Positions 25,934 to 38,100 of a DNA stretch of 64,000 nt are shown here, piece after piece. Position 1 is the first letter of the stretch. Each line of letters starts with the position of its first letter. Source of the DNA: Callaeas wilsoni (lineage: Eukaryota; Chordata; Aves; Passeriformes; Callaeidae). Both the position numbers and the translations under genes were made by a program. A model generated the notes under the pieces. The model worked only from the letters and a program-made list of their open reading frames with translations. It was not told the DNA's origin and searched no databases. The stretch spans positions 1 through 64,000 of the forward strand of contig VWPU01008479.1 of NCBI GenBank assembly GCA_013398955.1, given 5' to 3'.

Positions 25934-26019
25934 CATCAGTTTTATTTTGATCTAAAATTTTAAGCTTCCTGTCTGTTTGAAATCCAGCATCCTCACTGCT
26001 TATCTTGGTCTGTAGTCCT
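25934..26019 (-). CDS. COBLL1: COBLL1 exon W10
   Basis: An 86-nt exon with acceptor GTGCTTTGCAG and donor GTGAGT. It supplies one base to finish a lysine codon from W9, then 28 codons (GLQTKISSEDAGFQTDRKLK and onward), and ends with one base of an aspartate codon completed by W11. The alternative acceptor two bases further in would break the frame, so phase fixes the boundary at 26019. No motif is visible; it belongs to the low-complexity, acidic/basic linker of COBLL1 and is weakly conserved in the family. Confidence 0.82.
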
Positions 26020-28525
26020 CTGCAAAGCACAACAGTACATTAAATATGCTGGTATCACTGGTTTCAGTAAACACAAGGAACGATGCAAGAGAACTGGCAA
26101 TATTCTCCAAACACAGATGGACAAAACAGAACTGCTCTGCCAAACACTGGAATACTCAACAGAATACTTTTTTTTTTTAAACATGAGGAAACGCTGCCAT
26201 GATATTTTACCAAAATGACATGCAGCTCCACTTGCTTCTGTGTAAGCAGATGATCAGCCTTCCCTTCTCTTCTCCCCCTCCTTTTGTTTACATGTGCAGT
26301 TTGAACAAGCCATTTTCCAACAGCAACTCCATTCCAGTGAAGCCACAATGGTTTTTCACTCATATCAAGTGTTCTGACACCTCCCAGTCTAAAATGTGTC
26401 CCTGACTTTGTGCCCACCACGATACACAGGAAGCTCAAGAGACACTGACAGTGTATGAACACATGAACTGGACAGCACACACTTCTCAAAATGGTCTCTT
26501 TCAAGAAATACCCGGAGAACAGCAAAGAAACACACACAACATGTTATTTGTATACTAAACATCTTGCAAATGCCTACAATATCTATTTCCCTCACTTCAT
26601 GGGGGACAAGAGAACTACAAAAATGCTGAACAAAAAACTCTTCATTTTGGGGGTGGGGGGAAAAGTCCTTGGCTTCAAAAGGTAAATGAAAAAGGCAAAA
26701 ATACTTAAAATTTCTTTATAAAAAGTTATTAAAACATCAAACTTTGCTCAAGATATTTTTATTTTTTGTAGTTAGAAATACTGGCATTATGAGGATTCCC
26801 ATTAATTGCCACATCAAATGCACTAGTTGTCAGAACCAGTGCCTTGAGCTGACACATCTGCTTTGAATCATTTAAAATGATACATTTCTCAAAACTATCC
26901 ATGCTCATGTTGCCTGTATAGTCCCAAACATACTGTAAGTGTCCCATAAACCACTGAACAGGAGCATATGCTCTCAAAATTATTGTTGGAAGAAAGTTAA
27001 AGCTCAGTCCTGCACTCTGTACTCTTACTTAGCTCTATTCCTTTTAACACAGCTGAGTGACTGAACTAAAACTATTAACAACAGGCTGAACTACATTTTT
27101 AATAGGAATTAAAAAAAAAATCAAATCAAAACCCACCAAACCCAAAACCCACAAAACACCATGGAGAATCATTACAGAAATGAGTGGTTTTGACTGGAAT
27201 ATTTAGCATATATCTCTTGTGTGATTAAAAAAACCATTCTCAAAGTAACTAGATCTTATATATAAGTTATCTTATATATAAAATACATATCTATCTAAAA
27301 TTATCTAAAGTTTTCCAGAAATATAATGTCAGAGAAACCCCACTCCTCATTTTGGAATCCCCAAGATATTTCAGGAAGCAGTTGCCAAACTCCAAAGCCA
27401 GAGTTCAGTGATGATTGTCCAGGATTATAAGACATGAAAGGTTACTACCAATTCATAGGGGGGAAGGGAAAGAGACATCCCCTGGACAATTAGGCAAACC
27501 AGTCCAATAACACAGGCTTGATAATCTGCAAATTCAAGACAATTTATTACATGCCCAAAGAGGAGAAACACCCAAGCAACTCGGACAATATTCGCCAGGA
27601 CAGAGTATCAAAGATTTTTGCAAAGCCACATGTGGCCTTGGACTGACAAAAATGTCCCTTCAAATACAAGTTAAACCTCTCTTTACTACCTTGAAAGTTC
27701 TTGGCTACTAGGGCAGTCACACGTTTTGGCTTCAGTACAATAATCGAAATAGTTCTTTCAATTTAATTTGGGAACAGTAGCCAGCTTAGTTGCCCCAGGG
27801 AACAGAGAAATAGTGAATTACATTAACACAATGGGACTTCTCTGGACAATCAACATTTATTTCAAGCAGGCACTAACTCATGTTGGAAACCTGCTGAGTC
27901 AGGTAGTTTAACAAACATGCTGAAGGGCAAAGGTACAGCATCACCAGAAGGGAAAAAGAGCGGTTAAGGAAACTAATGTGTTTATTCTTTAAAAAAGCTG
28001 AATTAACTTGTTTTCCTGAGAGCAAATGGATTGAGACAGGTCAAGACCACATATCAGGAAAAGAAAAAATAAAAATTAAAGCCAAAACAAATATGCAAGC
28101 AATAAGAATCATGTCCAAGAGAACAGAAATGGCCGATGTATCCATTTTTCCCCATCTGTAAGAATGAATTTGTATATTTTTATTTAACTAGTCAATCCAA
28201 ATTTTTTTTGCAGCATGCTTCCTTAGTAAATACAATGAGCATTTTAGAGGTAAGTTCAGCTTTTCTGGGCTCCAGCTGTTTGAGTAGTAAGGAAAGGGAA
28301 GATTAAACAGAATAGACTGCAGAACACTTCATTGTCATTTTTGCTGAAAAGCTTCATGAATTGCTGTCCACGGAAGAGTGCTACAATGAAAGCTAAGCAT
28401 ATTAAAGCTCATTCCTCTCTCACAATTCTCTGTTCTGTGCTTCACAATGAAACAGCACTCTGCATTTTATTTGCCTCCCCCATTGTCTCCCCAGTGCTCC
28501 TTTCTTTGTCACAAAACGTACTTAC
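26020..28525 (-). other. COBLL1: COBLL1 intron W9-W10
   Basis: A 2,506-bp intron with GTAAGT donor and GTGCTTTGCAG acceptor. It contains an A/C-only tract at 27111-27160 and a TA-rich stretch at 27255-27290, in which CTTATATATA occurs twice 16 bases apart. No other gene was recognised. Confidence 0.75.
27111..27160. repeat. A-run plus CCAAA-type low-complexity tract
   Basis: Ten A are followed by CAAA/ACCC/CCAAA units with almost no G or T, like the tract at 4347-4434. Confidence 0.7.
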
Positions 28526-28784
28526 TTGCCATCTGTGCTCATATTTTCTTGTTTTTCTTCCTTGAAGCTTTGAGATTTGTCTACGGAAACACTGCCAGGA
28601 ACAGGAGCTGATGAAGCAGGATCATTTTTGTCATTTTCCAGTGGTACCTCAGCAGAGCTGAAGGCTGCAGTAACCTCTCCTGTCCCAGGAGAGGTATCGG
28701 TACTTTCACTGTCCTCTCCCTGTTGCACACCTATCTCTTCCCTTTCATCAATTTCTTCCAGGTTGTATTCTGAGCTCCTTACAT
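28526..28784 (-). CDS. COBLL1: COBLL1 exon W9, acidic segment
   Basis: A 259-nt exon with acceptor TATGAGTGTAG and donor GTAAGT, entered in phase 1 and left in phase 2. It encodes about residues 400-486. The start, VRSSEYNLEEIDEREE, matches the family's SDYSLEEIDEKEE-type block. The end, KEEKQENMSTDG, matches the family's EEKQET-STDG block. Between them lies Ser/Thr/Glu/Pro-rich sequence without structure. The reading frame is also open a short way upstream into the intron, but the acceptor and the phase of W8 set the boundary at 28784. Confidence 0.93.
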
Positions 28785-31700
28785 CTACACTCATAAAAGA
28801 AAGCAAAAGAAAGTAAAAATACCCCAAACCAACAAAACCCAAACCAACCCACAGCTCTCAATGCAGGTTGTAGATAAAAAGGGACTGTTGAAGGCAGCCT
28901 AAATATTTTGAAGAAGGAAAACTTTTTTCATAATACAGGTAAATTTAAAAAAATAATCAAAATAAGAGAATCATTCAGACTTCACAGAATTGTCTGGTTC
29001 TTTTCAATTCTCTCTCTTGACATAAGAATATGTTGATCACCATGCTACTGTCCATCTGGTTCTGCATCTGTACCTACTGTAAAAAATTTTCCATATTTAA
29101 CCCAAGTATTGAATTAAGATTGTTAAATATCATTTTGTCTATCTCATAACTCCAAATTTCATGGAGGTGGGCAGTTGCTTTTACCCAGACTTCTTGTACT
29201 TCCATTAGCTCTCCAGTCAGTTTTAAAATACACAGCTCCTCTATATCAGAATAGGAATGGTCAATAACCAGAGTGACCCTAATATCAATTTTGCCCATGG
29301 TTTGAACAAGTTTCATCACCACTATCAAAAATTTCCCATAACCATCCTAAGTGTATTTAAGTGTCTTGTGCGGCGCTTCATGTTACAGTAGAAAAATAAA
29401 GTTCACAGAGACGTGCTAATTCATAAAAATACTGACATTTGCAGCCAGAGGATAGTTAAACTAAAAGGTTGAGTTGCTGGATTAGGACACAGATAAATCA
29501 GTGTACTTGAAGTTGAACAAATAAATACACCCGACCGGGGTACTCCCATCAGCTTTGGATTCACTGATGCCTGCTAGGAACAAGCCTTGCACTTGGACAG
29601 TTAGGTTTCAGTCTAAGTAGTATTAGTAAATTTCCAAGTGTAAATAAAAGTCATCAAAGAAAACAAAAAGGAATACTGGAAAGTCACAGATCTCAGAGTA
29701 AAAAAAAAAAGTTAGACTGACTTTTTTTAGCAGCTGGTATCCTAGAAAGCTTCCAGTACTTCTAGAGAAGTACACTGTTATGGAAAAGCAATAAGAGAAT
29801 GTATGTACTGGAGAAAGGCTCAGTACAGAACAGAAACTTTGATGTTTACAGTAAGCTCATTAGTTAAGAGTTCGGTGATACCAAAGATACTCATTCAGAG
29901 TTACAGAGAAACTACAAAAGCCAAACATCTTACTATGTAATTCTTGGGTTTATATTGCAATCTAGTAATAATGTTTTGTAGTTACACATTAAGCAATGTG
30001 ATTGACATATGCCATAGTGCTGAAGGCAGAGGTGATTCAGATCCCCAAGGAAAGAAAGCCAAGACTGAAAAGTGCTGCAGGTGAGCTCCTTCCATGTGGT
30101 TTCAGCACAGGTACATACAAATATGTCACATTGGTATTACAGGGACTCCTACAGGTTTACTAGTCATAAGGGCCTTCTCTTCCTTTCATCGTCCACCAAC
30201 TCCTTTCCACTTAGGGAAAAGTTGTACCCAGCAGCCTCATACTTTGGGGGAAAATTTTAGTGATGGCAGTATCATTTCATGTGTGACAAGTTAAAGATAT
30301 ATGTCAAAACAAACAAAGCGTAACAGAATGTGAGCAAACATTAAACCTGCTAGGACTATCCCACAGCCCATAACTGGCTCTCTAGAACATTGCCTCCTTC
30401 ACTGGTGAGACCTATTATGCCATGGGCCCGAGCCATCGCCAGCTACAGGAACAGACTGAGATTTTCAGTCTAAATACTCTACGGAAACCTGAATTGTATA
30501 ACAAGGAATAGCCAGGACTTCTGACAAGAGAAATGGAAGCATTCTGGAGCTGCTGTGGGCTTTGTGCCCAGGCACTGCTGTCATTTCTCTGCTCCTTTTC
30601 CTCTGGAGAGGAGTGTAACAAAGGCTGAGTTGTATCTATACTCCTGGGATGGAAACTTAGCTTGGGTTGGTAGGAGACATTCCTGACATTCCTGTTATGT
30701 GAAAAAGACTGTTCTTTGCTGTGCTAGAAACACTTCCAAGCGTTGGGGTGGATAACTCGACCTACAAATGTATAATACCAAACAAAAACAGCCCTCACAC
30801 TTCTTCAAAAATGCTCTACCTCATTTGTCAGCATAAGATCAGCCTTGCTTGCTAGTGGGTTTTCATCTGTTACTGGGTCTCATTCCAGACCTGGGCCATC
30901 AGTGCTGCAGCAGAATAAAATCTGAATACACCTGAACACAAACAACATTTAACAACCATCCTTCACTTACATCACACAGTTAACTGCCTAGGGGAGCAGT
31001 TCAGATTCTGATTTGTTTCCAAACTCTCAGTCTATAGCTTTTACATGCAACATATTGCTAGGAAGAACTTACAGCAATACGGGCTATATACTGTTGCCTT
31101 ATTGCTTATACACCCTACCCATAGTTCCACATGTAATATAAATTGCATTTCTACCTGCATATAATTTATTCTCTTAGAACACTAGTCATTGGGTTTTAAG
31201 TAGCCCTAAACCAACACAGAGTTACAGTGTGTCACTGTGAAGACAGACATATAGATATGTACACACACGCACATATATATTCACACCCATACACACACAC
31301 ACCCCCCCCTGATGACTGACACACCAACTGCAAGTCTCCTCTGAGCAGCAGGAATACCCTTTGCCCAGCAGAGAACAGGCTGGTGCTGCTCTGTGAGCTC
31401 TCACACCGTAAGCACCAGAGCCGGAAAGCCTGACTACATCATGCAAATCTGCTCTTGACTCTACAGCCCTTAACAAGGTGCTTAAGAAATACTGTAACCA
31501 ATAGGATTATAGCAAGGGATTTGTTTGATGGAAAGTTTTTTAGAAATCTCTAATTTCAAAATTTGTTTTGAACACTGTTTTACCATCTTCCCCAGAAAAA
31601 TAAAGACTAAGCATTAATTAAACTTTGGGAAGGTGAACAAAAATCATAATTCATAAAGAGAATTGTCTATAATCCCAAATGTTCACATTACTTCTCTGTC

Positions 31701-33989
31701 AATGGTTATTCTACTAGATGTGTGCCTTCAAACTACTTTTGCAAAGGTACACAGTTTTTACACCATGGGAAAACTGTCATTTCACAAAAGAAATGTTGCC
31801 TATTCCATATTATATAGCTCCACTTAATGTATATGTGTCTAAGTAGTGCATAGCTAACAGACACCAAATTGAACATCTGCAGTGGTTCATTTTAGGGCAA
31901 AAGGTAACACTTTTTGCAGCTTAGCATTTTTTGTTTATCTGCTGAAGTAGTGCTGCATAACAGAACTACTATGGAATGCCACGCAGAGCCGGACGAAAAC
32001 TCACAATGCTTCCCAGACGCCTGACAATCAAAGCAGTATTAATCCAAATGGAAGGAACTCCTGGGTTTTTGCAAAGTTCAACTTATGTCCAACTTCGCAA
32101 TTAAAGTGATACTGAACTACCCTATCTATTTAAAACAATACCCAAACATGGCTAATTTTCAGACTAGGAACAGGACAAGTGTACTGCATCTGATTTTGCT
32201 GCAGGTTAATATTGGTTCTCACAGCACGAGGGGCTTTGCTAAAAGGACCCTTTATACACAGGCCTCACGACAGTTTCAGAGATGCCACCAGAGAGCAGCA
32301 GTATCCCATGAGAAAAAAAAGAGGCAATGAAGATGGGCTGTGTGACTTCTCTGTACATTTAAAAAAAACTGCACTACATTAAGTCTTCGGCAAAGGACAC
32401 TGCATGAAGACACGAGGAAAACTAGAGACTGAAGAGGTAAATCCAAGGGCTCAACATAGACTGCCCTATGCCCGGTAAAGATGATTACCTTTTTCTATTT
32501 CTTTCCATTACAGCTTAAATTACAATATTTAATTACAGAACACAAATGCCTCAAGCAGAAGTTTCTAAATCTATGGAAAAACAAACAAGCCATTTCTTTG
32601 AAGTTCAGGGTTGTTTATCTACACAGCACTTGGACATTATTCTGCCGGGAAAGGCAAAAATTCTAGCACAGATCAACAATCTTAAGATAGAAACAAGTAC
32701 AAGAAAACAAAAAAACTTGCTTTAAAATCACGGTATGATTATCTTGCTCATCTTAGACCCACTGCATGTAGATAGACAGTTTTCAACACACAAAACTCAG
32801 TACTAATAAACAAGCCACTCACTCAGAAATGATTATTCTCTTTCATCTGCTACAACAGCCAGGACAAGGAAAGGTTACAACTTCGTTAGATCTTCAACCC
32901 CAGACTCCACAGTACAGGTTCATACTCCCATTTATTATGTTACATATTGTTTCCACTTAATGTCTTTTCCAATAATTTACAAAAATTGCCCTAAACACAA
33001 ACCAAAGCCCAAGTTTACTGATTACTGATTTTTTATTTTCCCCCCTTTGCCAGAGACGTAGCATCCTAGCAGATGACTTTTTCTACTCTTGTGGTACATT
33101 TGTTTTACCACTCCAATTTGACTGGCATCCCGAATTAAACAGCTGGAAAACTACTTAAAAATTCCTGTCAACTAGCACAGTAACTGAGTGTTTAGCCTCA
33201 TATAATGACAGTGGCACTCCACAGGCTTAGCATTTATATACTTCATTCTTATGAAATGCATTGAAGAGTTGTTTTTTCAGATTGTTCTGGCACTGATTCT
33301 TCTAAAAGCTTTTGCAAATTTTAGAAGACTTCTAGATGTTGTATCTTGTAACTGAACCCTACAGTCTGGTGCTTACAAACAACAGAACTTCATAGTACAA
33401 ACTGCATAAATTTTAAAAAGCATTATGTTCAGCAGCTCAATAATTATATTTTAAACAGTTATACTTTCATAGATCACATTTTTTCCCGTAACACCCAACA
33501 AATAATTTAATGTATAAACAACTATTTATGCATTCAGTTTAGATTTACAACTTATGTTTTCAAAGGCTGTTCAGATGCCAACCAAAAGGCAGGCACAGAT
33601 TTGCTCCTGCCCCTATGTTATGCAGGTCAAGGGCAGCACAAGGCAGGGTTCTAAAAACAACACTGGGCTTTAGCTTTTGAAAAGCTTGTCATGAGGTACA
33701 AAAAAACTCACAGAAATTCTGGATAGTTCTTCTCTGTAACTTGTGAGGAAGGAGAGAAAACAGGGATAATGCTTAGTTTATTAAATGTAAAGCACAGATA
33801 CAAATACAAAATACATTGTATTTGTTTCTGTAGACAACGAAGTAAAATATCTTTATCTTAGAAAGCCGTACTTTTACTTCAAAGGAACTTAATTGATCTG
33901 AAGTATTAAAATTAGTTCTATACTTGTGACACATCTATAGTAATTTACTGCTATGAAGTAAATTTTATCAGTACTTTTGTAGAACCAAC
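28785..33989 (-). other. COBLL1: COBLL1 intron W8-W9
   Basis: A 5.2-kb intron with GTTGGT donor and TATGAGTGTAG acceptor. A CA-rich microsatellite lies at 31261-31308 and a short A/C-rich tract at 28816-28853. No transposon or other gene was recognised. Confidence 0.7.
31261..31308. repeat. Imperfect (CA)n/(TA)n microsatellite with C-run
   Basis: Alternating CA and TA dinucleotides, interrupted, ending in eight C. Confidence 0.8.
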
Positions 33990-34058
33990 CTGTTTCAGGC
34001 TGCATTTCAGTGGCTCTTCTTTCCGCTTTAGTGGAGGATGATTCTGTTGACTCTGTTA
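33990..34058 (-). CDS. COBLL1: COBLL1 exon W8, small frame-neutral exon
   Basis: A 69-nt exon with acceptor CTTTTTGCAG and donor GTTGGT. It encodes TESTESSSTKAERRATEMQP and ET between two split codons. Both junctions are phase 1 and the length is a multiple of three, so leaving it out keeps the frame (W7 to W9). That is typical of a cassette exon. The peptide is Ser/Thr/Glu-rich with no motif. The weak donor (GTTGGT) fits optional use. Residues are about 377-400. Confidence 0.85.
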
Positions 34059-35005
34059 CTGCAAAAAGTGAAGGAACAACCTTTACCACCTCTCAATTTC
34101 TGCACCAACAAAAGTCCTAGATAAAATGTTAGATTGTGGTCATATAGACTAGTGATTTTTTCAAGAAACTCCTCTGAAGCAACTAGTGCTCATTGTCACA
34201 TTTTCCAGATATTTTAATCTCAGCTCCTACGCATTTTTGAACCAGAAAACTGAATTTTTGATCAAACAGAAGAATTACAAAAAAAACAAGTCAACTTTCT
34301 CTAAGATTCTTCTGGTCAGTCCATTTGCTATTATATTCTCTCTAATCCAGGGAAGATAATCTTTTCTCCCCACCCCAAACAGTCCATCTGAGTAACATAG
34401 ACACAATTCCATACTTAATCTAACTATAATTTGCTATTGTCTGCGTTTTTTTCTCATCTGCATGCTCTAAATACCTCTCTTCTCAAACTTGTGGGAAAAT
34501 AACAGAAGATTGGTGAGGAGGATTGTAAACACACTCAAGTGACTTGCAGTAGGGGTGCAAAACCCCACATATATGGCATTAATTGCTGTTTAATCTCATG
34601 TGTTTGACAAGCGGAACACCTGTGTTCAGATAACACAGGCCTGTGATAGACTTACGAGGCATCTTTTGGGACATGCTGGAGATTCCTGCCCTGCTGTGGG
34701 AAAGATCAAAGCACCGTGGTAAACACAGCTGTGTGAATCCCTGCCACAGCGGGAAGGGAGCGGGTTCGGCAACCGCCTGGCACGGACCGAGCTCTGCGGT
34801 GCCGGTGCTCCCGCACGGGTGCCCCTGTCCGCGTGCTGCCTCGAGGCTTCCCCGCTTGGTGAGGGAACAAAAATAAATGGACTGTTTGCACCTGCAGGTT
34901 TGTGGTTGCTCGCTTGAGGTTCTTATCTCACAAGGTGGCGTTACTTTAATGTTTAGCCAGCTACACTTTCTGTTGCCTTCCAATTAAACAGCATAGAAAG
35001 ATTAC
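34059..35005 (-). other. COBLL1: COBLL1 intron W7-W8 with GC-rich pocket
   Basis: A 947-bp intron with GTAATC donor and CTTTTTGCAG acceptor. At about 34740-34870 it contains an isolated GC- and CpG-rich patch, unlike the AT-rich surroundings. No coding sequence in it could be joined in phase. Confidence 0.75.
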
Positions 35006-35150
35006 CAGGCTCATTACTGCTTTCGCTTTGATCTTCTGGTGCTCGAGAGGGTGGCGAGGGCGCCTTGCGCTTCATCCTGCGCAGGGAGGAGTTCACGGAA
35101 GCAGTGTCACTGAGCGGCAGGGAACCTTTCCGTACTAACCCCACAGGGGC
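35006..35150 (-). CDS. COBLL1: COBLL1 exon W7, second KRAP-type motif
   Basis: A 145-nt exon with acceptor CCCTTCCCAG and donor GTAATC, entered in phase 0 and left in phase 1. It starts APVGLVRKGSLPLSD and continues to SSLRRMKRKAPSPPSRAP. The KRKAPSPP element is the second of the KRAP-type basic-proline motifs that define the cordon-bleu family. In COBL, KRAP motifs bind partners such as syndapin SH3 domains; the same role here is inference. The exon is richer in CpG than its neighbours. Residues are about 329-377. Confidence 0.94.
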
Positions 35151-38100
35151 CTGGGAAGGGAGACAGGCCACGGAGATTATTAGCAATCAGTGGAAAAACA
35201 GCGAAAGAGCTCTAGTAATTATTCGCCAGAAGTATTTATAATATACATTTGGGAAAGAGAGAACATATTACCAAACGTATTGTGGTTTTCATCTTAATTC
35301 CTCCAAGGAGTTGTTTGTGAAAAAAAAGAATTTCTCAAGTAATTGAATATATTCACAGAGGTGCAACATAGAGCAATGAAAGAAAATCAGTTGTTTAACA
35401 TATAGTGTAAAAGAGAATTTGAATTCTTTTATGCCCAAAGGCTATTCTACAAACCCAAAATAATTCTTTTCTAAAAGTAGCTAAAATCATTGTGGAAAGA
35501 AATTTCAACTACACCCCACCACAACAACATAACACTGTTTCCTTCTCCATACTTTCAACAGCATTCCTAACTGGCCTTTATACATAATCATTATTAATTT
35601 CTTTCCCTCCTTGAAATACCTGAACTTTCATAAAAATTTTTGGAATGCCTGATTTCAAAACTTATCAAGTACAACTGTCTTAAAATATTTAACAATGTTA
35701 AATTTAGTAAGTTGCAAAAAAAAAAATTATAGTACCTACTGATGTTACAGCATAGTAATGTCCCCATTACTGTAGCAAAAGTAAAAAATCTTAATTCACA
35801 AATAATCAAAACAATTAGAAAATGGACAGAGGATACCTGCTGAAGACCTCATATTTTTATGATATAGCTGTCCAATTGCATTTTAAGCTGTTTTAGAAAC
35901 CCATTCTCTGTCTCAGAAAGACAGTGGTTGTAAATTTGCCTGCCATTCTTAACTACGGTTTGCCTTATGCTGAAGAAAACTACATCCACATCTACTAAAT
36001 GGGCAATGTTCAGGATCCCAGCAATAAAGGAATTCATTTTCCAACTGGACACGGCTGCCTGTTTCTGTAGCAATTCCGATTCCTATCGCTTGTCTACTCA
36101 ACAATATAATAAAATCCTGCAGTGACATTCATTTCTGGCTAGAAGGACCCACACAGCAGCTGGGTGTGGGGTCATCTTTGGAGAACTTCTCTGTGCTTCA
36201 ATTAACCAGCCCACTTCACAACACACAATATCAAGGAATACAGAAGGCATAAAGACACCTACGTGTTCTTGTTTCACTGACAATCCTTTCAAAAACATCA
36301 GACAATAGAATTATTGACCATGTCAATTTCCATGGAAAAAGATGCTTATCATTTAGAAAGCTACCACTGAACAAATATCCAAAGATTCCACAGTAAGTGG
36401 AATACTAAAGACCAAAAGCTAGAGTATTTGGTTGCATACAATCAAATCTATAAAGAAAATTACAACAGGAAAGATACTGGCAGAAGGTGTCTGTCAGGCA
36501 GTGTTTGGCAGCTCCTGCGAGATCGCAGTACAATACCTGAATGAATGAACAAGGTTCTGAATGAAAAACTATTCTCTGAGCCACCCTGGGCACCCTCAGT
36601 CACCTGCTTTGTCCCACCCTGACATCAGGTACAGATCCACAGATACTGCACTCTAAAGGAGCACCACTGTCCAAAAATGTTCACACAATTCTACCCATCA
36701 CTCTAGTGCCAAAGCAAGCAACTCAAACCTTTAACAGCAAGAGTGAGGGTTTAAGAGAGAAAACACAAAGCACAAGGTGAAATGTTCTTTTAAGAACACC
36801 AGAGGATAGGAACACAGCACTCCTAATTAAAAATACTTGCATGCTTGAGGAGTTTTTAAACAAGTCAGTTTCTAGATTAAAATGTCATTAAAATGGCAAC
36901 AAAAAACACTTTACACTTTTATAATTTCTTATTCACAGCACCAAAATAGTTCTTAAAAAGTAAAAATAATTAATAGCATTCAGCCTTTGAATTTATTCAG
37001 GAGGGGATATCAAATACAATATTATTTCCCCAAATGAGGCTTTTTCTGTTGCAGAAGTATTTCCTCCTTGCAGCTGGGCAGTTGTGCTTGCCTCCTCTCC
37101 GGCAGCTGCGCGCAGGCTGCAGCCCCTCCGCTCTGCACAAAGCCACATCTGCCCGCTCCAAGCTCCAAGGTGCGCACCTGCTGTGCTTCACACAGGCTCC
37201 CGGTGACTCGGCTGGCACCGCGCTCTGCACACGCCCGCTCGGCTGAACAGATGCCACCAGAGCTCCCTTCTGCACACAGCGACTGTGCGTCTGGGGGGAA
37301 TGGTGTTCTCAGCATAAGAGCACAAATGCTACTAGAAGATTTTTATAAGCCTTTCTACTGCCCTTTGCATCCAAAGAAACAAACTATTTGCAAAGAGAGA
37401 TTTCAAGAAAGTACTAAATGTTCCAGTTAAGGTTCAAGTGTTGAACAGATTTTCTCAGGAATTATTCAACATATGAATATTAAGAGCTTTCAAATCCTAA
37501 CAAAGGCTGTAATGTGAAAATAGTACTTTAAACAGATGGAAAAAATTTAAATAATGTTATTAAGACATATCTGACAAAGCTTTGGAATATGCATCTGGGT
37601 GTTCATGTGTCATACCAACTGCCTATGATAACCAGTGCTTTATCAGTTACATTTAAATTAAACTTCTTGTTAGGATCGCTAAAGTAATTAACTGTGTTTA
37701 TGCAGAAACACCAGTGAACTCTGTCATAACTTCTATAACATATGCAGGAGTTCTACTTTTAACACCATACACCCTCCTCATCCTGCAACAAGCAAGGGTG
37801 GATATGAAAACTTTCTAGTCTCAAATTTGCCACCCAAAGCAAATGCTAGTAGATGCCAGTGCTTCCCAAGTTACAGCCTCTGTAAGCAGTGGCAGACATA
37901 GTGCCTTGCCCTTCTTATCATTTCAAAAAAGCAAATAAAGGTAATTAAGGCACAGTAATTTTGAAGCTGCAATGGAAGCGAAAAACCAAAAAGCATTTCA
38001 GAAAGAATATAGTGGTAGTGGAGCATTTCAGTGTGCTGGAAAGCCTGCCTCACACCAACACCACACCAGACAGAGATTTTCATATCACCACATCCTACCT

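Noticed and set aside
29074..29328. 84-codon minus-strand frame with a protein-like composition
   Set aside because: It lies in intron W8-W9; no splice sites would join it in phase and no family was recognised. It could be an old retrocopy piece, but nothing supports that.
34579..34983. 134-codon minus-strand frame
   Set aside because: It is explained by the GC-rich pocket and by proximity to exon W7; no motif or splice acceptor supports it.
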